From Heterobilharzia americana (taxonomy: Eukaryota > Platyhelminthes > Trematoda > Strigeidida > Schistosomatidae): a DNA stretch of 64,000 bases. The stretch is from the NCBI GenBank assembly GCA_944470555.2, contig OX104129.1, positions 48,083,998 through 48,147,997 on the forward strand, given 5' to 3'. This document shows, piece by piece, positions 24,528-37,180 of this stretch. The notes below the pieces were generated by a model. That model was given only the letters and a program-made list of their open reading frames with translations. It was not told the DNA's origin and did not search any database. Each line of letters opens with the position of its first letter. Position 1 is the stretch's first letter. Position numbers and translations under genes: made by a program.

Positions 24528-24968
24528 AGGTAGTATTCATCACGGAATGAAATCAGTTAGAGAACCATTGGAAACGTGGAGGTACTGGACAGCTGTCTCG
24601 ACCCATTATGGGACTCTTCAGCAGTATGCACCTACGACCTGGCTCGGGATCGAATCCAGGGCTTTCTGGTTTCTTTTCACTGCGAATGCGTTGACCATTC
24701 AGCCACTTGGCTGCATTTCGACAGCTCACAATTTCCAGCTCCCGTCAATTCACGATATGGCGCTACTATCACTCAAGGTCTTCAGATGGTAACCGCTTCC
24801 CTTCTGACTGGTTAACCTCACAGATCACGGGTTCTGATTAGAACTTCGTGATATCCATCTGGAAGCGTGTCCTGAAGCGCATTATACTAGGACGAAACAG
24901 CTGTGCAATACTCCCAGGTTTTCAACGGTTCCCTAACTGATATCAGTCCGTCACGAATACTACCTCAA
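24528..24968. repeat. Palindromic double-SINE-like unit P3
   Basis: The left arm begins GGTAGTATTCATCACGGAAT; the right arm ends TCCGTCACGAATACTACC, its inverted counterpart. Internal blocks ATTATGGGACTCTTCAGCAG and GGATCGAATCCAGGGC on the left pair in reverse with ATTATACTAGGACGAAACAG on the right. Confidence 0.75.
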
Positions 24969-24969
24969 T

Positions 24970-26390
24970 AATAATTTTGTTTTAGAAAGAAAGAAAAGAA
25001 GACAGTGGGAACGGAAGCAGAAACGAAAAACAAAAAGTTAAAAAAGAGACAAAAAGTTTGAGGGTATACCGTTTAGACAGTGAAAGGTGGAGGGAAGAGT
25101 AGGGCTTGGACGTGTTCCTTTTGAATACAAAGTTCAGGCTTAGTTGGTCTTATAGCTACAGCTTCTGCTATATGGAGAAAGCGTAAACGAATGACAGGCG
25201 GTAGTCTTTGGTAAGCGGTGTATCACAATAAAAGCTATGCTAGCAACTATGTGGTGTCCTGTATTCATTCTTCGTTCATATTTGACTCTTAAATATAGAA
25301 TAACAGACCTACATAAATCAATAATCTAGAAAAAAACGGCGGTTGCAATGGATGCATTAACACAAACACATGATATGTTGGAATAAAGTAGATGTACTTA
25401 ATTAAGTCTAGTATAATCAGATGGAGAGAGTGAGACTGATTACTGAATCTTTGTTTATCCAACCAACACATGTAATGGGAATGATTGAGTACCTATACAA
25501 GAGATATGGAAAATGCTACTACCAACAAAAAGAATAAGACGATAGAGCTATAAAAATCGATTATTGGAAGTTGTATGGTTACATTGGTAATGCTTATGAG
25601 CAATGATAATTCATGCTGCAAACGTCATCAAGTAAATAATACTGCATTACTGTCATAAATCAAATAAGCAAATCTGATACGGCAATACATTTTACCACAT
25701 TGGTCAAATTTTGCACTTATATAAGTGAGGCCACTTACATACAACTACAGTTATACAGGGTTATAAATGAGACTGTTCTAGATTGTGTAAGTGAAGTGGA
25801 AAATGAAGTTTATTCCTTATTAGATATGAAATTGCATTCTAAGTTATGAGTTTACAATTACTTATAAGTTTTGATAAAGTAATATGAAGACTTGCACAAA
25901 ACATTTCGACCAATCTGGCCACACATGTACTTGTTGATATAAAAAATTACTGAGTTGAGGGATAGGAAAATAATTATCGGTCAACTGAAAAGTCTATATT
26001 AAAGGTCAAAATAAAAATGAACATCAATAAAACAACAAAAAATTTAATAGTACACTAACCTTGGGTTCTAAGTGGAATTCACCAAGGACGGTCCAATGTG
26101 ATGAGAAATTGTTTTTGAACGCATAATGGTGGCTTTAATCTCCTAAAGGCTAATGCCTGAGCAAACATTAAAATACGTTCTCGACAGGTCTTAAAGATGT
26201 GCGTTAAATGACGTTTGTACATCCACTTTATTCTCCGTTTCAGTAATATATTGAGCTACCGAAGAGCTTTGACGTTTGTTTATAGCATCAGTTGGGTCAG
26301 ATGAACTTATTTGTTACTGAAGCCATTTTGGAATATGTTCTGTGGCCCCTATTTTCAATGACCGATGAATCCTCCCTATGTATATGTGGC
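24970..26390. other. Gene-free stretch
   Basis: Contains the 25530-25640 repeat that matches 22955-23065 in inverted orientation. The frame at 25289-25471 has no recognisable family. Nothing else supported. Confidence 0.45.
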
Positions 26391-26461
26391 TTTATCCTTC
26401 ACCTGTCCCAAGGGCTTTGATAGATATAGAGGCACCGAATAATTTTCGACTGTCCGAACTT

Positions 26462-26560
26462 AATTCCATTTTAGTCTGTTTATTAGAAATATCACACAGT
26501 GAAACAGTAGCATTTACTGGATAACGTTTCGGATATAATTTATTGTCCATATTCATATCC
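26462..26560 (-). mobile_element. Penelope-like 3' tail fragment
   Basis: Matches the 3' tail of the element at 37.3 kb: shared ATCACACAGTGAAACAGTA, TTTACTGGATAACG and ATTTATTGTCCATATTCAT. It is a solo tail with no adjoining domain. Confidence 0.65.
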
Positions 26561-27334
26561 ATATCATGTCCGAAATTAACCGGCATATTATGTGTTATTT
26601 GTGGCAGCTTTAAGTCTCTGTCTAACTATCCGACTATTCGCATGAACCATATATGATAGCTTGATGAAAACATCGTTCTTAGGGACCGAATCGACAGTAT
26701 TTATCAAAGTTTTGTCCACTTTATATTGATTTATAAATACCGTTAAGTAGTTGTTCTCAATTTATTACCTTGTCCAACGTATCAGCTGCGTATTTCCCTT
26801 GAATTCGATAATATAATCGCCTAATTAAACCTCCTTTGTATTAAATAGGACAGAAACTGTAGTACTGGAGGTATCCTGACCAACAATGGACTGTATGGTA
26901 AGAAAAAAGCTTAGGCACCGAGTTAGTATGATTCATTGTATAAGGTGTATTTTTACTTGTGTAATCCCGGCGCAGTATATTGGAATAAGTAACAAAATAA
27001 ACAAATATTTCGTATCATCCCTCAACGTTTCGATCTTGCTAGGAAGATCCTTTTCAAGGGTATGAATCTGACATTAAGTTTTCAGGTTAATAGTCAAATT
27101 TTGTCACAGAAGGTGGTGACCTTCGGTGACCTTGACAGAAGGTGACCCTTACAATCATCTAATTACATCGTGATATGGAGTAAAGATCGATGTAATACAG
27201 GTGTGTGAATAAGTAAATCGGTCCGAGAGACTTTTTTCAGTTGTGCGAGTAAGGTGAAGCAAAAATAGGGTGGGGAAAATTTTTAGTTCGTCTATTAAAA
27301 GTACAATGGGGTTGTGAGACATCTATTATTATTG

Positions 27335-27360
27335 TCATCATCATCATCATCATCATCATA
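27335..27360 (+). repeat. (CAT)n microsatellite
   Basis: About eight tandem CAT units preceded by an ATT run. Confidence 0.9.
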
Positions 27361-27767
27361 CAGTGTTTAGTTTTCCTCACGGGAAATAATTTTTCAAATA
27401 TCACATATATACAATTGTACAGCTTGAAAACAATTGGTTGAAAAGAGTCTCTTCGCTGAATATCTTGTTCTTGATATTACAACGGGAATTATAAAATTAA
27501 GGAATAGATTACTAGTTTGGAAGGCTGAATGTTTGAACATCAAACAATAAATGATAAATAGTGATAACGATAAAGGTACTTTCGTTAACAAAATTGAATA
27601 CGTATTATATAGAGTGATTCAAAGAGTGTATATAACTCATAAATGAGCGCAAAATTGGTGGAAATAGTAGGTCAGTACAGTGTTATGTAATAGGAATAGA
27701 CAGGTTGTTAAAATATCAAGATCTAATCTTTGAGGTGTAATACAAAATATTTATTTAATTTGCTACT

Positions 27768-29060
27768 TGTAATTGCGTGCAGAGCTATAGTCGAGCTTTT
27801 CTCTATCTTACTAGAATCTAGTAATCTTGATTTACTCGAGCTTTTGTGCTCTGTTATTCTAATCGACCCAGGTCGACTACTTTAACCCCGTAATCATTGC
27901 AAGAGACTTGGTAAACCAAATTATTTCGCTCATTTGCATCAATAGGATCTTTCAACGTAAAAAGCTTGTTTCTAATCGAGTTTGTTGGTTTAAATGACAC
28001 TCTAATCCCAGACTTATTGAGAATCCTTCGTAATGCTTCTCACGTGCCTTCCTTGTATAGTAACACACCAGAGGCCTTGAATTCTTGTTCAACCCTGTCA
28101 CCACCATTACTATCAGTAGTAGAACCATTATTAATAGCACCTGTATTACTACTACTACCACTACTACTGCTAATATTTTTCTTTCCATTTATTATCAATT
28201 TATTCATAAGTTTAGGTGGATAATTATTATTGAAAAGCTAGGTATTCTCGATGTGCCTAACTTCTTGTCGTAGATTTTCTGACCTACTAGTAAGCTTTTC
28301 GCCCTATCGCTTAATCATTTAACTAAGCCTATTTTAACTGAAATGGGCTGAGATGGTTTGAAGTATGAGTAGCAATTCAAATGGGAAGGTTTACTATAGA
28401 CACTAGTCTCTAAGCTCCCGTCTTGTTTTCGGTTACTCTTGCAATCGAAAATTGCTAGCTCACCTTCATCACTTTCTAAGTCGCAGGTAAATTGCATCGC
28501 ATTCACTACTGAATTTATATGTCCCAGTAACCTACTGATGTCTTCCGATTTCAGTACTGTAAATGTATCATCTGCATATGGGAACCATATCTTTGGAGTA
28601 GGACTGCATGTTTGAAGGGCCATCCGTTCCCAAGTATCTAGAAATATGTCAGTGACGATAAGGGATATTGGTGATCCCATGGCAAGTTTTTCAGTACGTT
28701 TTTAAATTTTGCTTCATAGATGACTTTTTAAGAACTGATAAGCTGTATCCATCAGCTTAGCTTTCAACCAATAGAGATCATTATCTAAAGTTAGGACAAG
28801 TGGCTTAATTTGCTCGAACAGATTTTCAAACTCTGTATGGACTACCTAATCTGAAAACTCCATACGAAGGATAAATTTTTTGTCCAAGGAAGAAGGTTTT
28901 ATTCTGATATAAATGGTTAGTTTAACATTAAAAAGATTAATAACAGATCTATCGGGATCGACAGTGAAAGAGTAAGTGTGGTTTTTATCGTCAACTGAGT
29001 TGCTTAACTTCTTTTGCATATTACGCTTTGTTTTGCGAGTAAGAGTACTACAAAACTGTA
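27768..29060 (-). mobile_element. Penelope-like element copy A
   Basis: Minus strand from ~29060: PDRSVINLFNVKLTIYIR, LDKKFILRMEFSD, DLYWLKAKLMDTAYQFL (N-terminal part of the reverse transcriptase), then an ORF at 28680-28315 with [31 protein letters not shown] (motif C YADD intact), [20 protein letters not shown] and [17 protein letters not shown]. It continues with the linker [20 protein letters not shown] and stops inside the GIY-YIG region at 27768. Stops break it. The 857 bp from 27768 to about 28624 read identical to copy B. Confidence 0.88.
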
Positions 29061-31539
29061 GGAAGTTCAGATGGCATATTACTGACGATTCCGATGAAAT
29101 GTATGAGACATCAACATAAAATGCGAGTAGTTCTTGTAGCTTTTCTTTTCACTTTCTCGATATGTAATTTTGTAAGACGGATAAGATGGGAAATTTTCGG
29201 CTGCTATAACAATTTCATTAGGTGGTTCAAAGTGTTGGTACTTCATAAGTAGTAGTATTTCGATACATGAGTAAACTGTAGGCAACTTCCAAAGGTATGA
29301 TCATTATTCTCCGTATTACTTAATGATATTTAGTGGCAACTTACATTTCTCATATCTTTTAGGAAAAAAATGACTTGCAGAACTTTGCAAAACTCTGTGC
29401 ATCAAACTACACTACTCTTAAGTAGTCAAAAAACATAGCTATCCAGAATTGGAATGATCTATTAAAAGCTTGTAAGCAGTAGACAGGTATTTTGCTTAAT
29501 ACCTTTGAGCAGCATGCATCTGTGACCCCACATAATCCTGGACTTGACACATTGTGTTGTCTTGTACAGTAACTAGTGAGGAATCTGGAAATGGGAAGCA
29601 CCAGCTGCCTACTCCCCCCTCTATATTTAATAACTGCTTAGCTGTTATCAACACTAGATGAAAAATAACCTTAAACGAATCATTTTCCAAAATCTTGGAA
29701 ACTAAAAAATCTAATACCAGATAATCACCACTTTTATTGACGACGACCATCGATAATCAGAATAAATATAGGTGTAACGACCAACTGCTTATACGCTGTC
29801 GTCCATCATGTAGGTAAGTTATTACAAGATGTCAAACATAAGAGCATGCTTAGGTCAAATGCCAGGACTTTTGTCAACCACCACGAGAATATGAATAAAA
29901 GAAGAACAAAAGAAAAGCGTGAACTAATAATCCAAAAGGCACACAAAATATAACTGTCTTCAATCAAGAAAAAACAATAATTATAATGATGCGATTGCGA
30001 TTTATATGTAAGTAGAAATGTGTACTTATTACACATAAAGCGGGATAATAAATGTCATATTATCAATAGGAAAGGGATCTAGCACATGACTGATGCAGTC
30101 ACTGTGCAAGGAACTGATGCTGGAAATTTTGCACAGACTGTTTAACAACTACGTACCAACTTTTCTTCTTCCAGCTTGTGAAAGTAACAAGGTAGCATCT
30201 CTAGAGACTCTAGTTACACAGGTGCTTACCGATCGGTCAACAACTAAATCCCGTGAACTCGAATAACAACCGACCGATGGTGAATGACCTTTATCTAGTA
30301 ATTGGTTATTCGCCACTGAAACAGGTTTGTGAGGTTACTTAAATCTCATTAAGTCCTTATGCATTTACTGTGTTTTTCATGAATAAGTTACTCACTAACA
30401 CAAAAAGTTAGCTGTTTTCTGTATACGTTAGTGTGACGCATAGTGAAGTTAGGAAAGAATTTTTGTCTATTATCCAGGTTAAAGTCATCATAAGAGAAAG
30501 GATGCACAAACTAACAATAGGGAACCCATCAGACATCTATGAGACTAGATAAATCACAGTTCAAGAATTGAGATAAAGATATAACACCGTTCATCTACTT
30601 GATTACTGTTACGTATTAGCATATTCACCAGTACGATTTTATCATCGATTCTGAGTCTATTGTACGACTTCTGAAATTGACAGTAACCGCTTTCAGTGCA
30701 CGAATCAGTCATTTATGCATATGCCAGTTCTCTACTGCTGACTCATGTCGGTCGACGAAGTTTGTGATGCGACCACTAAGCTGTCATACGATACCTTGGT
30801 GCTAGATTTCAGGAGTTGGTGATTTGAATCCTTAAGGTTATAGATACACCTTGCTGATGATTGCCAAAAAGTATGAAAACTAGATGATACATGACTTGCT
30901 GCGGACCGACTCCTAACACCTGAGACTAAAACCACTTCTAGTCTTCCGAAAATAAGTGTTTCACTCGATAATTCACGACCAAATCAACAAAGAAGGTAAC
31001 TCTGATACACAAATATCGTTAACTCAAGACTCAACTATTCATTTTATTGTTGCTAAGTATGGAATAAACTATATCATTTTGTTTATCTCCGCTACTACCT
31101 TCATCTTTGATTCACCCAGCTGCCATTTGGACTTTTGATATGCCTCAAACACTCAAAATCCTCAAATATTTGCTGTCAATAGTACCATACATGACTGAAT
31201 CATTTTAAAACTTAGTGCACCACTTAGGCTTCCCATCTTCAACGTCTAAACCTTGATGTTCATCACATGGCAGCTAGATTCTGTTCGAACTCAGTAAAGT
31301 AGTACTATCTCTGCATGCTACATTTTTGAGACTAGTATAGAAAATCTTAGTGAAGTACCTTGAGAAATTTCTTCATTGAAAACGTGTGGTTCATGAGTAT
31401 TGATCTGGAGATTTGATAGCATTGAAATCCCACCTTCCTGATGTCCATTTTTTGCGCAAAACTAGGTCGAAAACCATATTATTCAATTAGATCCTCATTA
31501 TCAGTCGTCTGTGCACTGCCAAGCTGGAGTTTTAGTTAG

Positions 31540-32060
31540 AGTGAGAAAAAAGAGTCAGGATGAACGACACCTTTGGGTTGTAGTTTGAAGGAGACCAACG
31601 ATGAATTCTACCATCAGCTAATCAACCTTGTAAATCAGATGTCCTTGACAGATGATGTATAGTTGGCGGACGACATGGATACTAAGTTCGGATACATAAA
31701 CTCGAAGGATAGTTATTTAGGTGATTAAAAGAAACTAGTTGACGGCAGCTCAACCAATAATGATCGTCTTCTGTAGCCTTGCGCATGTCCAAGCCTACTT
31801 CTAGACAGTATGCACTTCAAGCAAAGATATCGTCAATGAGCTATCTGATTTCCTTCGGGCTTGAACGTACTACAATCAGCTACCGATACCATGGGTGAAT
31901 ACCAGATAGCCGTTCCTAGACCCTGTTCATGCTTCGATATGCTCATTCGCATTTCCAACTTCGGCAGTCTACAAAATTATATTTGTTAGCAAGGCAGTTA
32001 AATGATACAAGTCTCAGCAGGTATTGAAACCGAGCTAAATTCCATCTCGGCTATCAGGCA
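31540..32060 (+). mobile_element. Non-LTR family 2, endonuclease fragment
   Basis: The plus strand, through stops, reads DDMDTKFGYINSKDSYLGD, KLVDGSSTNNDRLL and a downstream stretch compatible with the RWTQ.DH..IS part of AP-type endonucleases of a schistosome non-LTR family. Strong decay. It parallels the better preserved piece at 51640-52260. Confidence 0.5.
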
Positions 32061-33709
32061 ACCATATAATATTGACGTTTATATTGGGAAGAAATAAAAT
32101 TGGTGAGTAAAGATGCCTGTAGTTTGTACGAAGCCTTCCCCTACGCAGCCCCTTTGCGATAGACACACCCTGTAAATCAATGAGTGGATGAATTATGAAA
32201 AGTATTTGTACTCAGGAATACCCTGTAGCTGTACGAGTTCATGCAAGCCACCAGAAGCCTGTCATTTTTGAGGAGGATACTATGCCGATCAATACCATTC
32301 AGAAACGTCTAGGACGCTAAGCTGTGAAATTTGAAAAACAGTAAACTTGCCCCACTAAAGCAAAGTTTCGTGCTGAATGGCCAGTTGATATGGATCTAAC
32401 TAATGACTCGGAGATTCTAAGGAACACCAAAGTACTAAAATGCCTCAGGAAATGCAGTTCAAATAAAATACACTTAGCTCTTTTTATAAATCAGACGAAG
32501 ACTTCAGCTTTGAAACTAATTACATTGTTTGAAAGGGTATAGCAGAATGAAAACCTTTTATTACTTTGAAATGAGGTCGTTGTAACACGCATTTTAAAAA
32601 CGACCCAAGTAATATGTGTTAAAGTCATCTAGGCGGTCATATATTACCAATAGCATTCAGAGTATTGGTTTCTTTCGCATTTCCCGGACTATTCAAAATA
32701 AATGAGGTGATTCGCAAACAGCAAGTTAGGTTTCGATTAGGTAGTGGGTGCATTATTAGAAAGATGCTAAGACATTTTTATGTGTGCATTAGTTTTTACA
32801 TTCCTTTACACTCTGGTTACCTGGGATTCGTTGAACAGGACTGTACTCTGAAATCCTGTTTAATAAATAGGTATTTATGAGAGGTTAGTGGACATTTTTT
32901 TTAAGACATCACAGGAAGGGTGAATATAAAAGACTACTCGTCTCCATTATTCCAATCCAGAAGTGGGGTAAGAGAGTTGTCGCATTTCTCTACCACTTCA
33001 TCATCCACGACATTCTTCAGGTACCTGCGAAGTGACGGTAATGAACCTCCACTGCCAAGAGGAACACTGCTTGACTTCCAGTGTGCCAACGATAACATCT
33101 TCCAGAGTGATCAAGATACACAAACCCCATTCAATCAGTATATTATTTGTTTTGGACTACACAAAGGAAACTGTTTTCGGAAGTGTGGTAAGTGTCGGTA
33201 ACTGCACACCCGTTTAGCTACGAAAATTTGCGAACGCCTGAGAATTCTTATATCTAGGTGTAAGTCTTCGCTGATAATGAGGAAAATGAGATTTCTTACT
33301 GTTTATCAAGAATAAAAGCGGTAAGAGTCAGCATGGGTTGTCTTTGGCACTAGGAAGACTTTAGCAACGGATGACTCAGTTTTATCAGTTTGGTATTTCA
33401 TCTCCCGGTGTAATTACTAGTGGGATTTAGTCGTTGACTTAATTCGTATTGAAAGTCTATAGCAGTTTGCCCACAGGCACCGCTGATGAAAAAAGACCAT
33501 CCATCATGGGTTGAACTTGTAGTTAATTCTAGCATTTGACTAAAATATGTTTGCCCACAGTAACCGCATACATTACTGACTCACAGACAGACAAAACCAA
33601 CATGGAACCTCCCACACAAATACATCGGTTCAAGTCACCGCACTTCATAGTAGTATACACAGAACAAATTGGCAGCAAAGGCTGATACAAAAATAAAAAA
33701 GGTGTATGG

Positions 33710-34180
33710 GTGGAGAGGAAATTTAAAAAATTAAGGTTGATCAAAACACTCAAGCTTTAGGAGAAATCAAAGAATGAATACATCTGCGTTATGACCTATT
33801 TTTAACAATTTCACCAAGATTCCTATTGTCTAGAGGACCCCAACCTGGTGGTCTACACCTCCAGACACGGCTGCGATCACGAATAAGAGACTTCGTAAAC
33901 TGGTGCCACGTCTTAGTCTGGCCACGCTGAATCCTCTTCCAAACTAATCCAACTTCGGTTAGCATCACAAAAAGAGGAAGTCGGTGACTTTTCATGCGTA
34001 ACATATGTACAAAGCTCTCTCAGTCGATGAAGGTTTATAACCTTAACGACTGACTTCGCCCCCCACCCTCCCCCCATGCCTTGTACCCACCACCTAATAT
34101 TGATATTACTCACACAGCGAGCAATACTACGAAAATATCTAGAGTGAAAAACCTGTAGTCCTTTCACCACATCTACTTTC
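33710..34180 (-). mobile_element. Non-LTR family 2, 3' end of ORF
   Basis: Minus-strand frames read FHSRYFRSIARCVSN, VINLHRLREL, HRLPLFVMLTEVG, GQTKTWHQFTKSL, WGPLDNRN and RRCIHSL, the C-terminal tail that recurs at 40300, 45170 and 55850. Two overlapping frames (34182-33913 and 34004-33789) are needed, so it is frameshifted. Confidence 0.75.
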
Positions 34181-34192
34181 AACAGCGATGTC

Positions 34193-34340
34193 CCACAGGA
34201 CAGAAAGAACTGAAGTAGGGTATACTCGTCCTTTAATAGATAATTGGATATCTCACCAGTCAGAGCCAGGGATGATGCAGGTTGACAAGTACAAAACGGG
34301 ACTTATGTATTCAAGCTAGGATTTTGTACTGTTTCATGGA
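34193..34340. repeat. Dispersed repeat R3, copy 1
   Basis: Shares GTATACTCGTCCTT, GATATCTCACC, GTCAG.GCCA and GATGA.GCA with 57240-57370 in the same orientation. Confidence 0.5.
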
Positions 34341-34961
34341 ATCCGGTGATTACCAGGATCACCTCTACACGATTCACTAACATCATGAATCGATCGTTTG
34401 ATTAAAGATATAGTTGAGTTCAATGTAAGACAAGGGAAAAAAACAAAGGAACTTTTGGAAAAGAATATGACCGACAGTAAGTATAATGAACCTGTACCAT
34501 CTGGATCTTGACTGCGTTGCTTACATGACTTATCAAAGGTACATAAACCCAATGCCCTCCAGAGACTATTGCTATCCATAATCAGTTCACTGTTACACAA
34601 ACTGACCCTATGATTAACAAAACAGTCACAACCTGTTCGTGTCAGGTTAACTGTCCAGTCTGTCACTATATCCAATTGCTGGAAAGTATGATAATTTTGA
34701 ATAGATACAAGATTCCATTCGACGCGCCATCTTTGTTTACGAATACCCTACAGGAAGAAGACAAATAAATTACATAGCAACATTCTATTCCTTTTCTTCA
34801 TTTATCAATGGATGAGTAGAAACAGCTTTTTCTAATTTCTGATAGTAGTATACAATTTGAGCCGGTCAACGTTTAACACGAGCAATTTGACGGAGTGGTT
34901 ATGAGTAGACGACTGAACCCCATTTTAATTTGGGGGTTTGTGGGGAATTGGTGATTTTTTA

Positions 34962-35428
34962 AGTAGGTATCCATCACGAACTGACATCAGTTGGAGGAAC
35001 ATTGGGCAGCTGGTTCGTCCTATTATGAGACTCCTTAACAGTGTGCACCAACAACCTCGCCAGGGACCGGACTCAAGACCTTTGGGTTCCGTTGCCAGCA
35101 CGTTACCACCGAGTCGCAATTCAATGGTCCATACCTCCAACTTATGTCAGTTTACGACATGGAGCGACCATTACCTAATGTCAACGTTGAGTATCTCTAT
35201 CCTCACGTCCACCAGGTTTGCCCCACCGGTCACGCTTTATCATTGGAACTTCAGGAATCACCTCTTGAAGGTGGTCATCAATTAGCACTAGGTTAATTCA
35301 GCCTTCGAGGGTTGCGGGGTCCTGGGTGCACACTGCTGAGGAGTCCCATACTAGGACGAAACAGCTCTCCAGTGCTCCTAGGTTTCTAATGTTCCTCCAA
35401 CAGACGTCAGTCTATGATGAATACCTAC
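34962..35428. repeat. Palindromic double-SINE-like unit P4
   Basis: The left arm begins AGTAGGTATCCATCACGAAC and the right arm ends GATGAATACCTACTTG, its inverted counterpart. Left blocks CAGCTGGTTCGTCCTATTAT and GAGACTCCT pair in reverse with GGAGTCCCATACTAGGACG and AAACAGCT on the right. The centre holds the CCACCGGTCACG block shared with the 23.1-kb arm. Confidence 0.8.
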
Positions 35429-35429
35429 T

Positions 35430-36930
35430 TGAAGAATTCCATTTTGCCCGATATTTTAACAGATAATCTAGAACAGAGGAAGAAGCTGACGAAAAATGAA
35501 ACGGAATTTCTATTCAATCATCTTCATCATGTCTCTCTCTTGCACTGAATTTCCCTAATAGAGCACAAATTAAAATAAGATTTACGATGGAAGAAAACAT
35601 AGAGAATAAGTCTCATTTCTTCATCATCCTCTGTCAGACTGAGTATTGAAACAAACCATTTTTGAAGCAAACACCGGGACTCAGAAGGTAAGAAAAAGAA
35701 CTCGAATCCTTCCAAATTGTCACTCAGTGTTCAGAAGATTCTGCATCTTGATAGTGCCCTCGCTGAAATCGATTATGTGCTACGCGTATTCTAGGTTCAT
35801 TCAAGCATCTTTTGCGATAAGATGAATCAATGTTAAGTAAGACGAGGTGACAGGCATCTCCATGAGGGCGTTTACGAGAAAGTAAACAAAAACGAGGTGA
35901 ACATCCCTGACAGACCACTCAACTAACCTGACAGGCTACTTTAGGCCACGGATTTTGAAAATCGAGTCCTCGGTAGACTGATATACTTATCAAGAAACCT
36001 ACTTAAAGAGAAACACCTCAAGCGACAGAGTCAGATGCTAATATCATGTCAAAAAATTCAGCTAACATAGGATGCCAGTAGGACACACCCAGGTCTGGAA
36101 CCTGCCCACCTTCCTTGGGCTTCAGTTAATTGCCAGTAGGTATTAGAACTTAGAATTCTGGACACAATATTTATCATGCTGATCCCATTTGCCATTATCA
36201 CAACCAAAAAATTTCCTCCATTAATGAAGACTTCGGCTGTTTGGTAACGAAAGGTAAAAAGTATAACTATAGATTGATTTCGTCAATGTAGGAGTAAAAC
36301 TTGGGTTGTCCATTCTGAACTCCACCATTACTTCATAAACTAATCAAATGATAGCCTGTTTCACGACTGTTTGCACTTAATAGCTTTAGATTAAGACAGA
36401 TCACCAACTTATTGTATAAAAACAAGTCTGTGATTCACATATAAGTGACTTCTTGTCAGTTCCCTAACAAGCAAATGTGATCGTAGATATTGAAAAGGGA
36501 AATAGTATGCACACGCATCCATTCAGCTATAGACATCAGAATTCAACTTTGAATAAAATAACATTGACCCGGCTAGATAGCACTGCTGAAAAGCGTAAGT
36601 GTTCTAAGCCTATATGTGAATTACTTGAATTATAACCCTCTTCAACGCAAATGAAAAGTAACGCCAGGCGACAAAAACCACCACAAGTTCTACGTCGGAT
36701 TCTGCAAAATCCCGTATGCATGAACCAATGTAAAACTATGCTACAGCCGTTAACGGTTTGAACAGAAACACATACCCCAATTAAGTAATGGACAACGTAG
36801 TACTCGATACATCTTTCCAAAATCAACCAAAGTGAAAACGGCTGTAAGCAAACTATCTTGAGTTTATTGTAACGATCTTGAACAGTCTGAATGGTTAGCC
36901 ACATCACATGATAAAAATAATACAATGCAC
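35430..36930. other. Gene-free stretch downstream of HARS
   Basis: No recognisable coding sequence. The frames at 35724-35918 and 36536-36925 (minus) show no family signature and lie beyond the HARS poly(A) signal. Confidence 0.5.
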
Positions 36931-36935
36931 AAATA

Positions 36936-36941
36936 TTTATT
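36936..36941 (-). terminator. HARS poly(A) signal AATAAA
   Basis: On the minus strand AATAAA lies 29 nt past the TAA stop of HARS, giving a very short 3' UTR if used. A GT/T-rich stretch follows downstream. This is a sequence match only. Confidence 0.6.
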
Positions 36942-36970
36942 AAAATTACATGAAAGCAGATCAGAAAGTC

Positions 36971-37180
36971 TTATTTTTTGGCTGACAGCATCTCTTTGAT
37001 TTTATTCACAAGATCTGCATATGAAACTTCATATTCTTCCCGACTTTGAATATCTCTTAACTTGACAGTACCACGGGCCAGTTCACTGTCACCTAAAACC
37101 ACAGCCAATGGAATACCCGTTGACTCACAATACTGTAATTGATCTAAAAGTCTTGGATGATTCCTATGCGACATTGTAGC
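36971..37180 (-). CDS. HARS: HARS coding exon 9 (C-terminal anticodon-binding domain)
   Basis: Sixty-nine codons plus TAA, starting [20 protein letters not shown] and ending KEMLSAKK. It contains the [22 protein letters not shown] and SREEYEV blocks of the HisRS anticodon-binding fold. The acceptor is AAAAG|GCT, phase 0. A poly(A) signal follows about 30 nt downstream. Confidence 0.97.
   Translation of the reverse strand, partial: ATMSHRNHPRLLDQLQYCESTGIPLAVVLGDSELARGTVKLRDIQSREEYEVSYADLVNKIKEMLSAKK

Noticed and set aside
28085..28170. Imperfect ACT/TAC triplet run that looks like a CRISPR-free microsatellite or low-complexity protein
   Set aside because: It lies inside the Penelope-like linker and is copied identically at 37957-38042; it is part of the element.
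34334..34675. 113-codon open frame, minus strand
   Set aside because: No recognisable domain. Close to a dispersed repeat and a non-LTR fragment, so probably a chance frame in repeat-derived sequence.
36536..36925. 129-codon open frame just downstream of HARS
   Set aside because: Lies beyond the poly(A) signal, has no family similarity that I can see, and has a low-complexity mix typical of chance frames.
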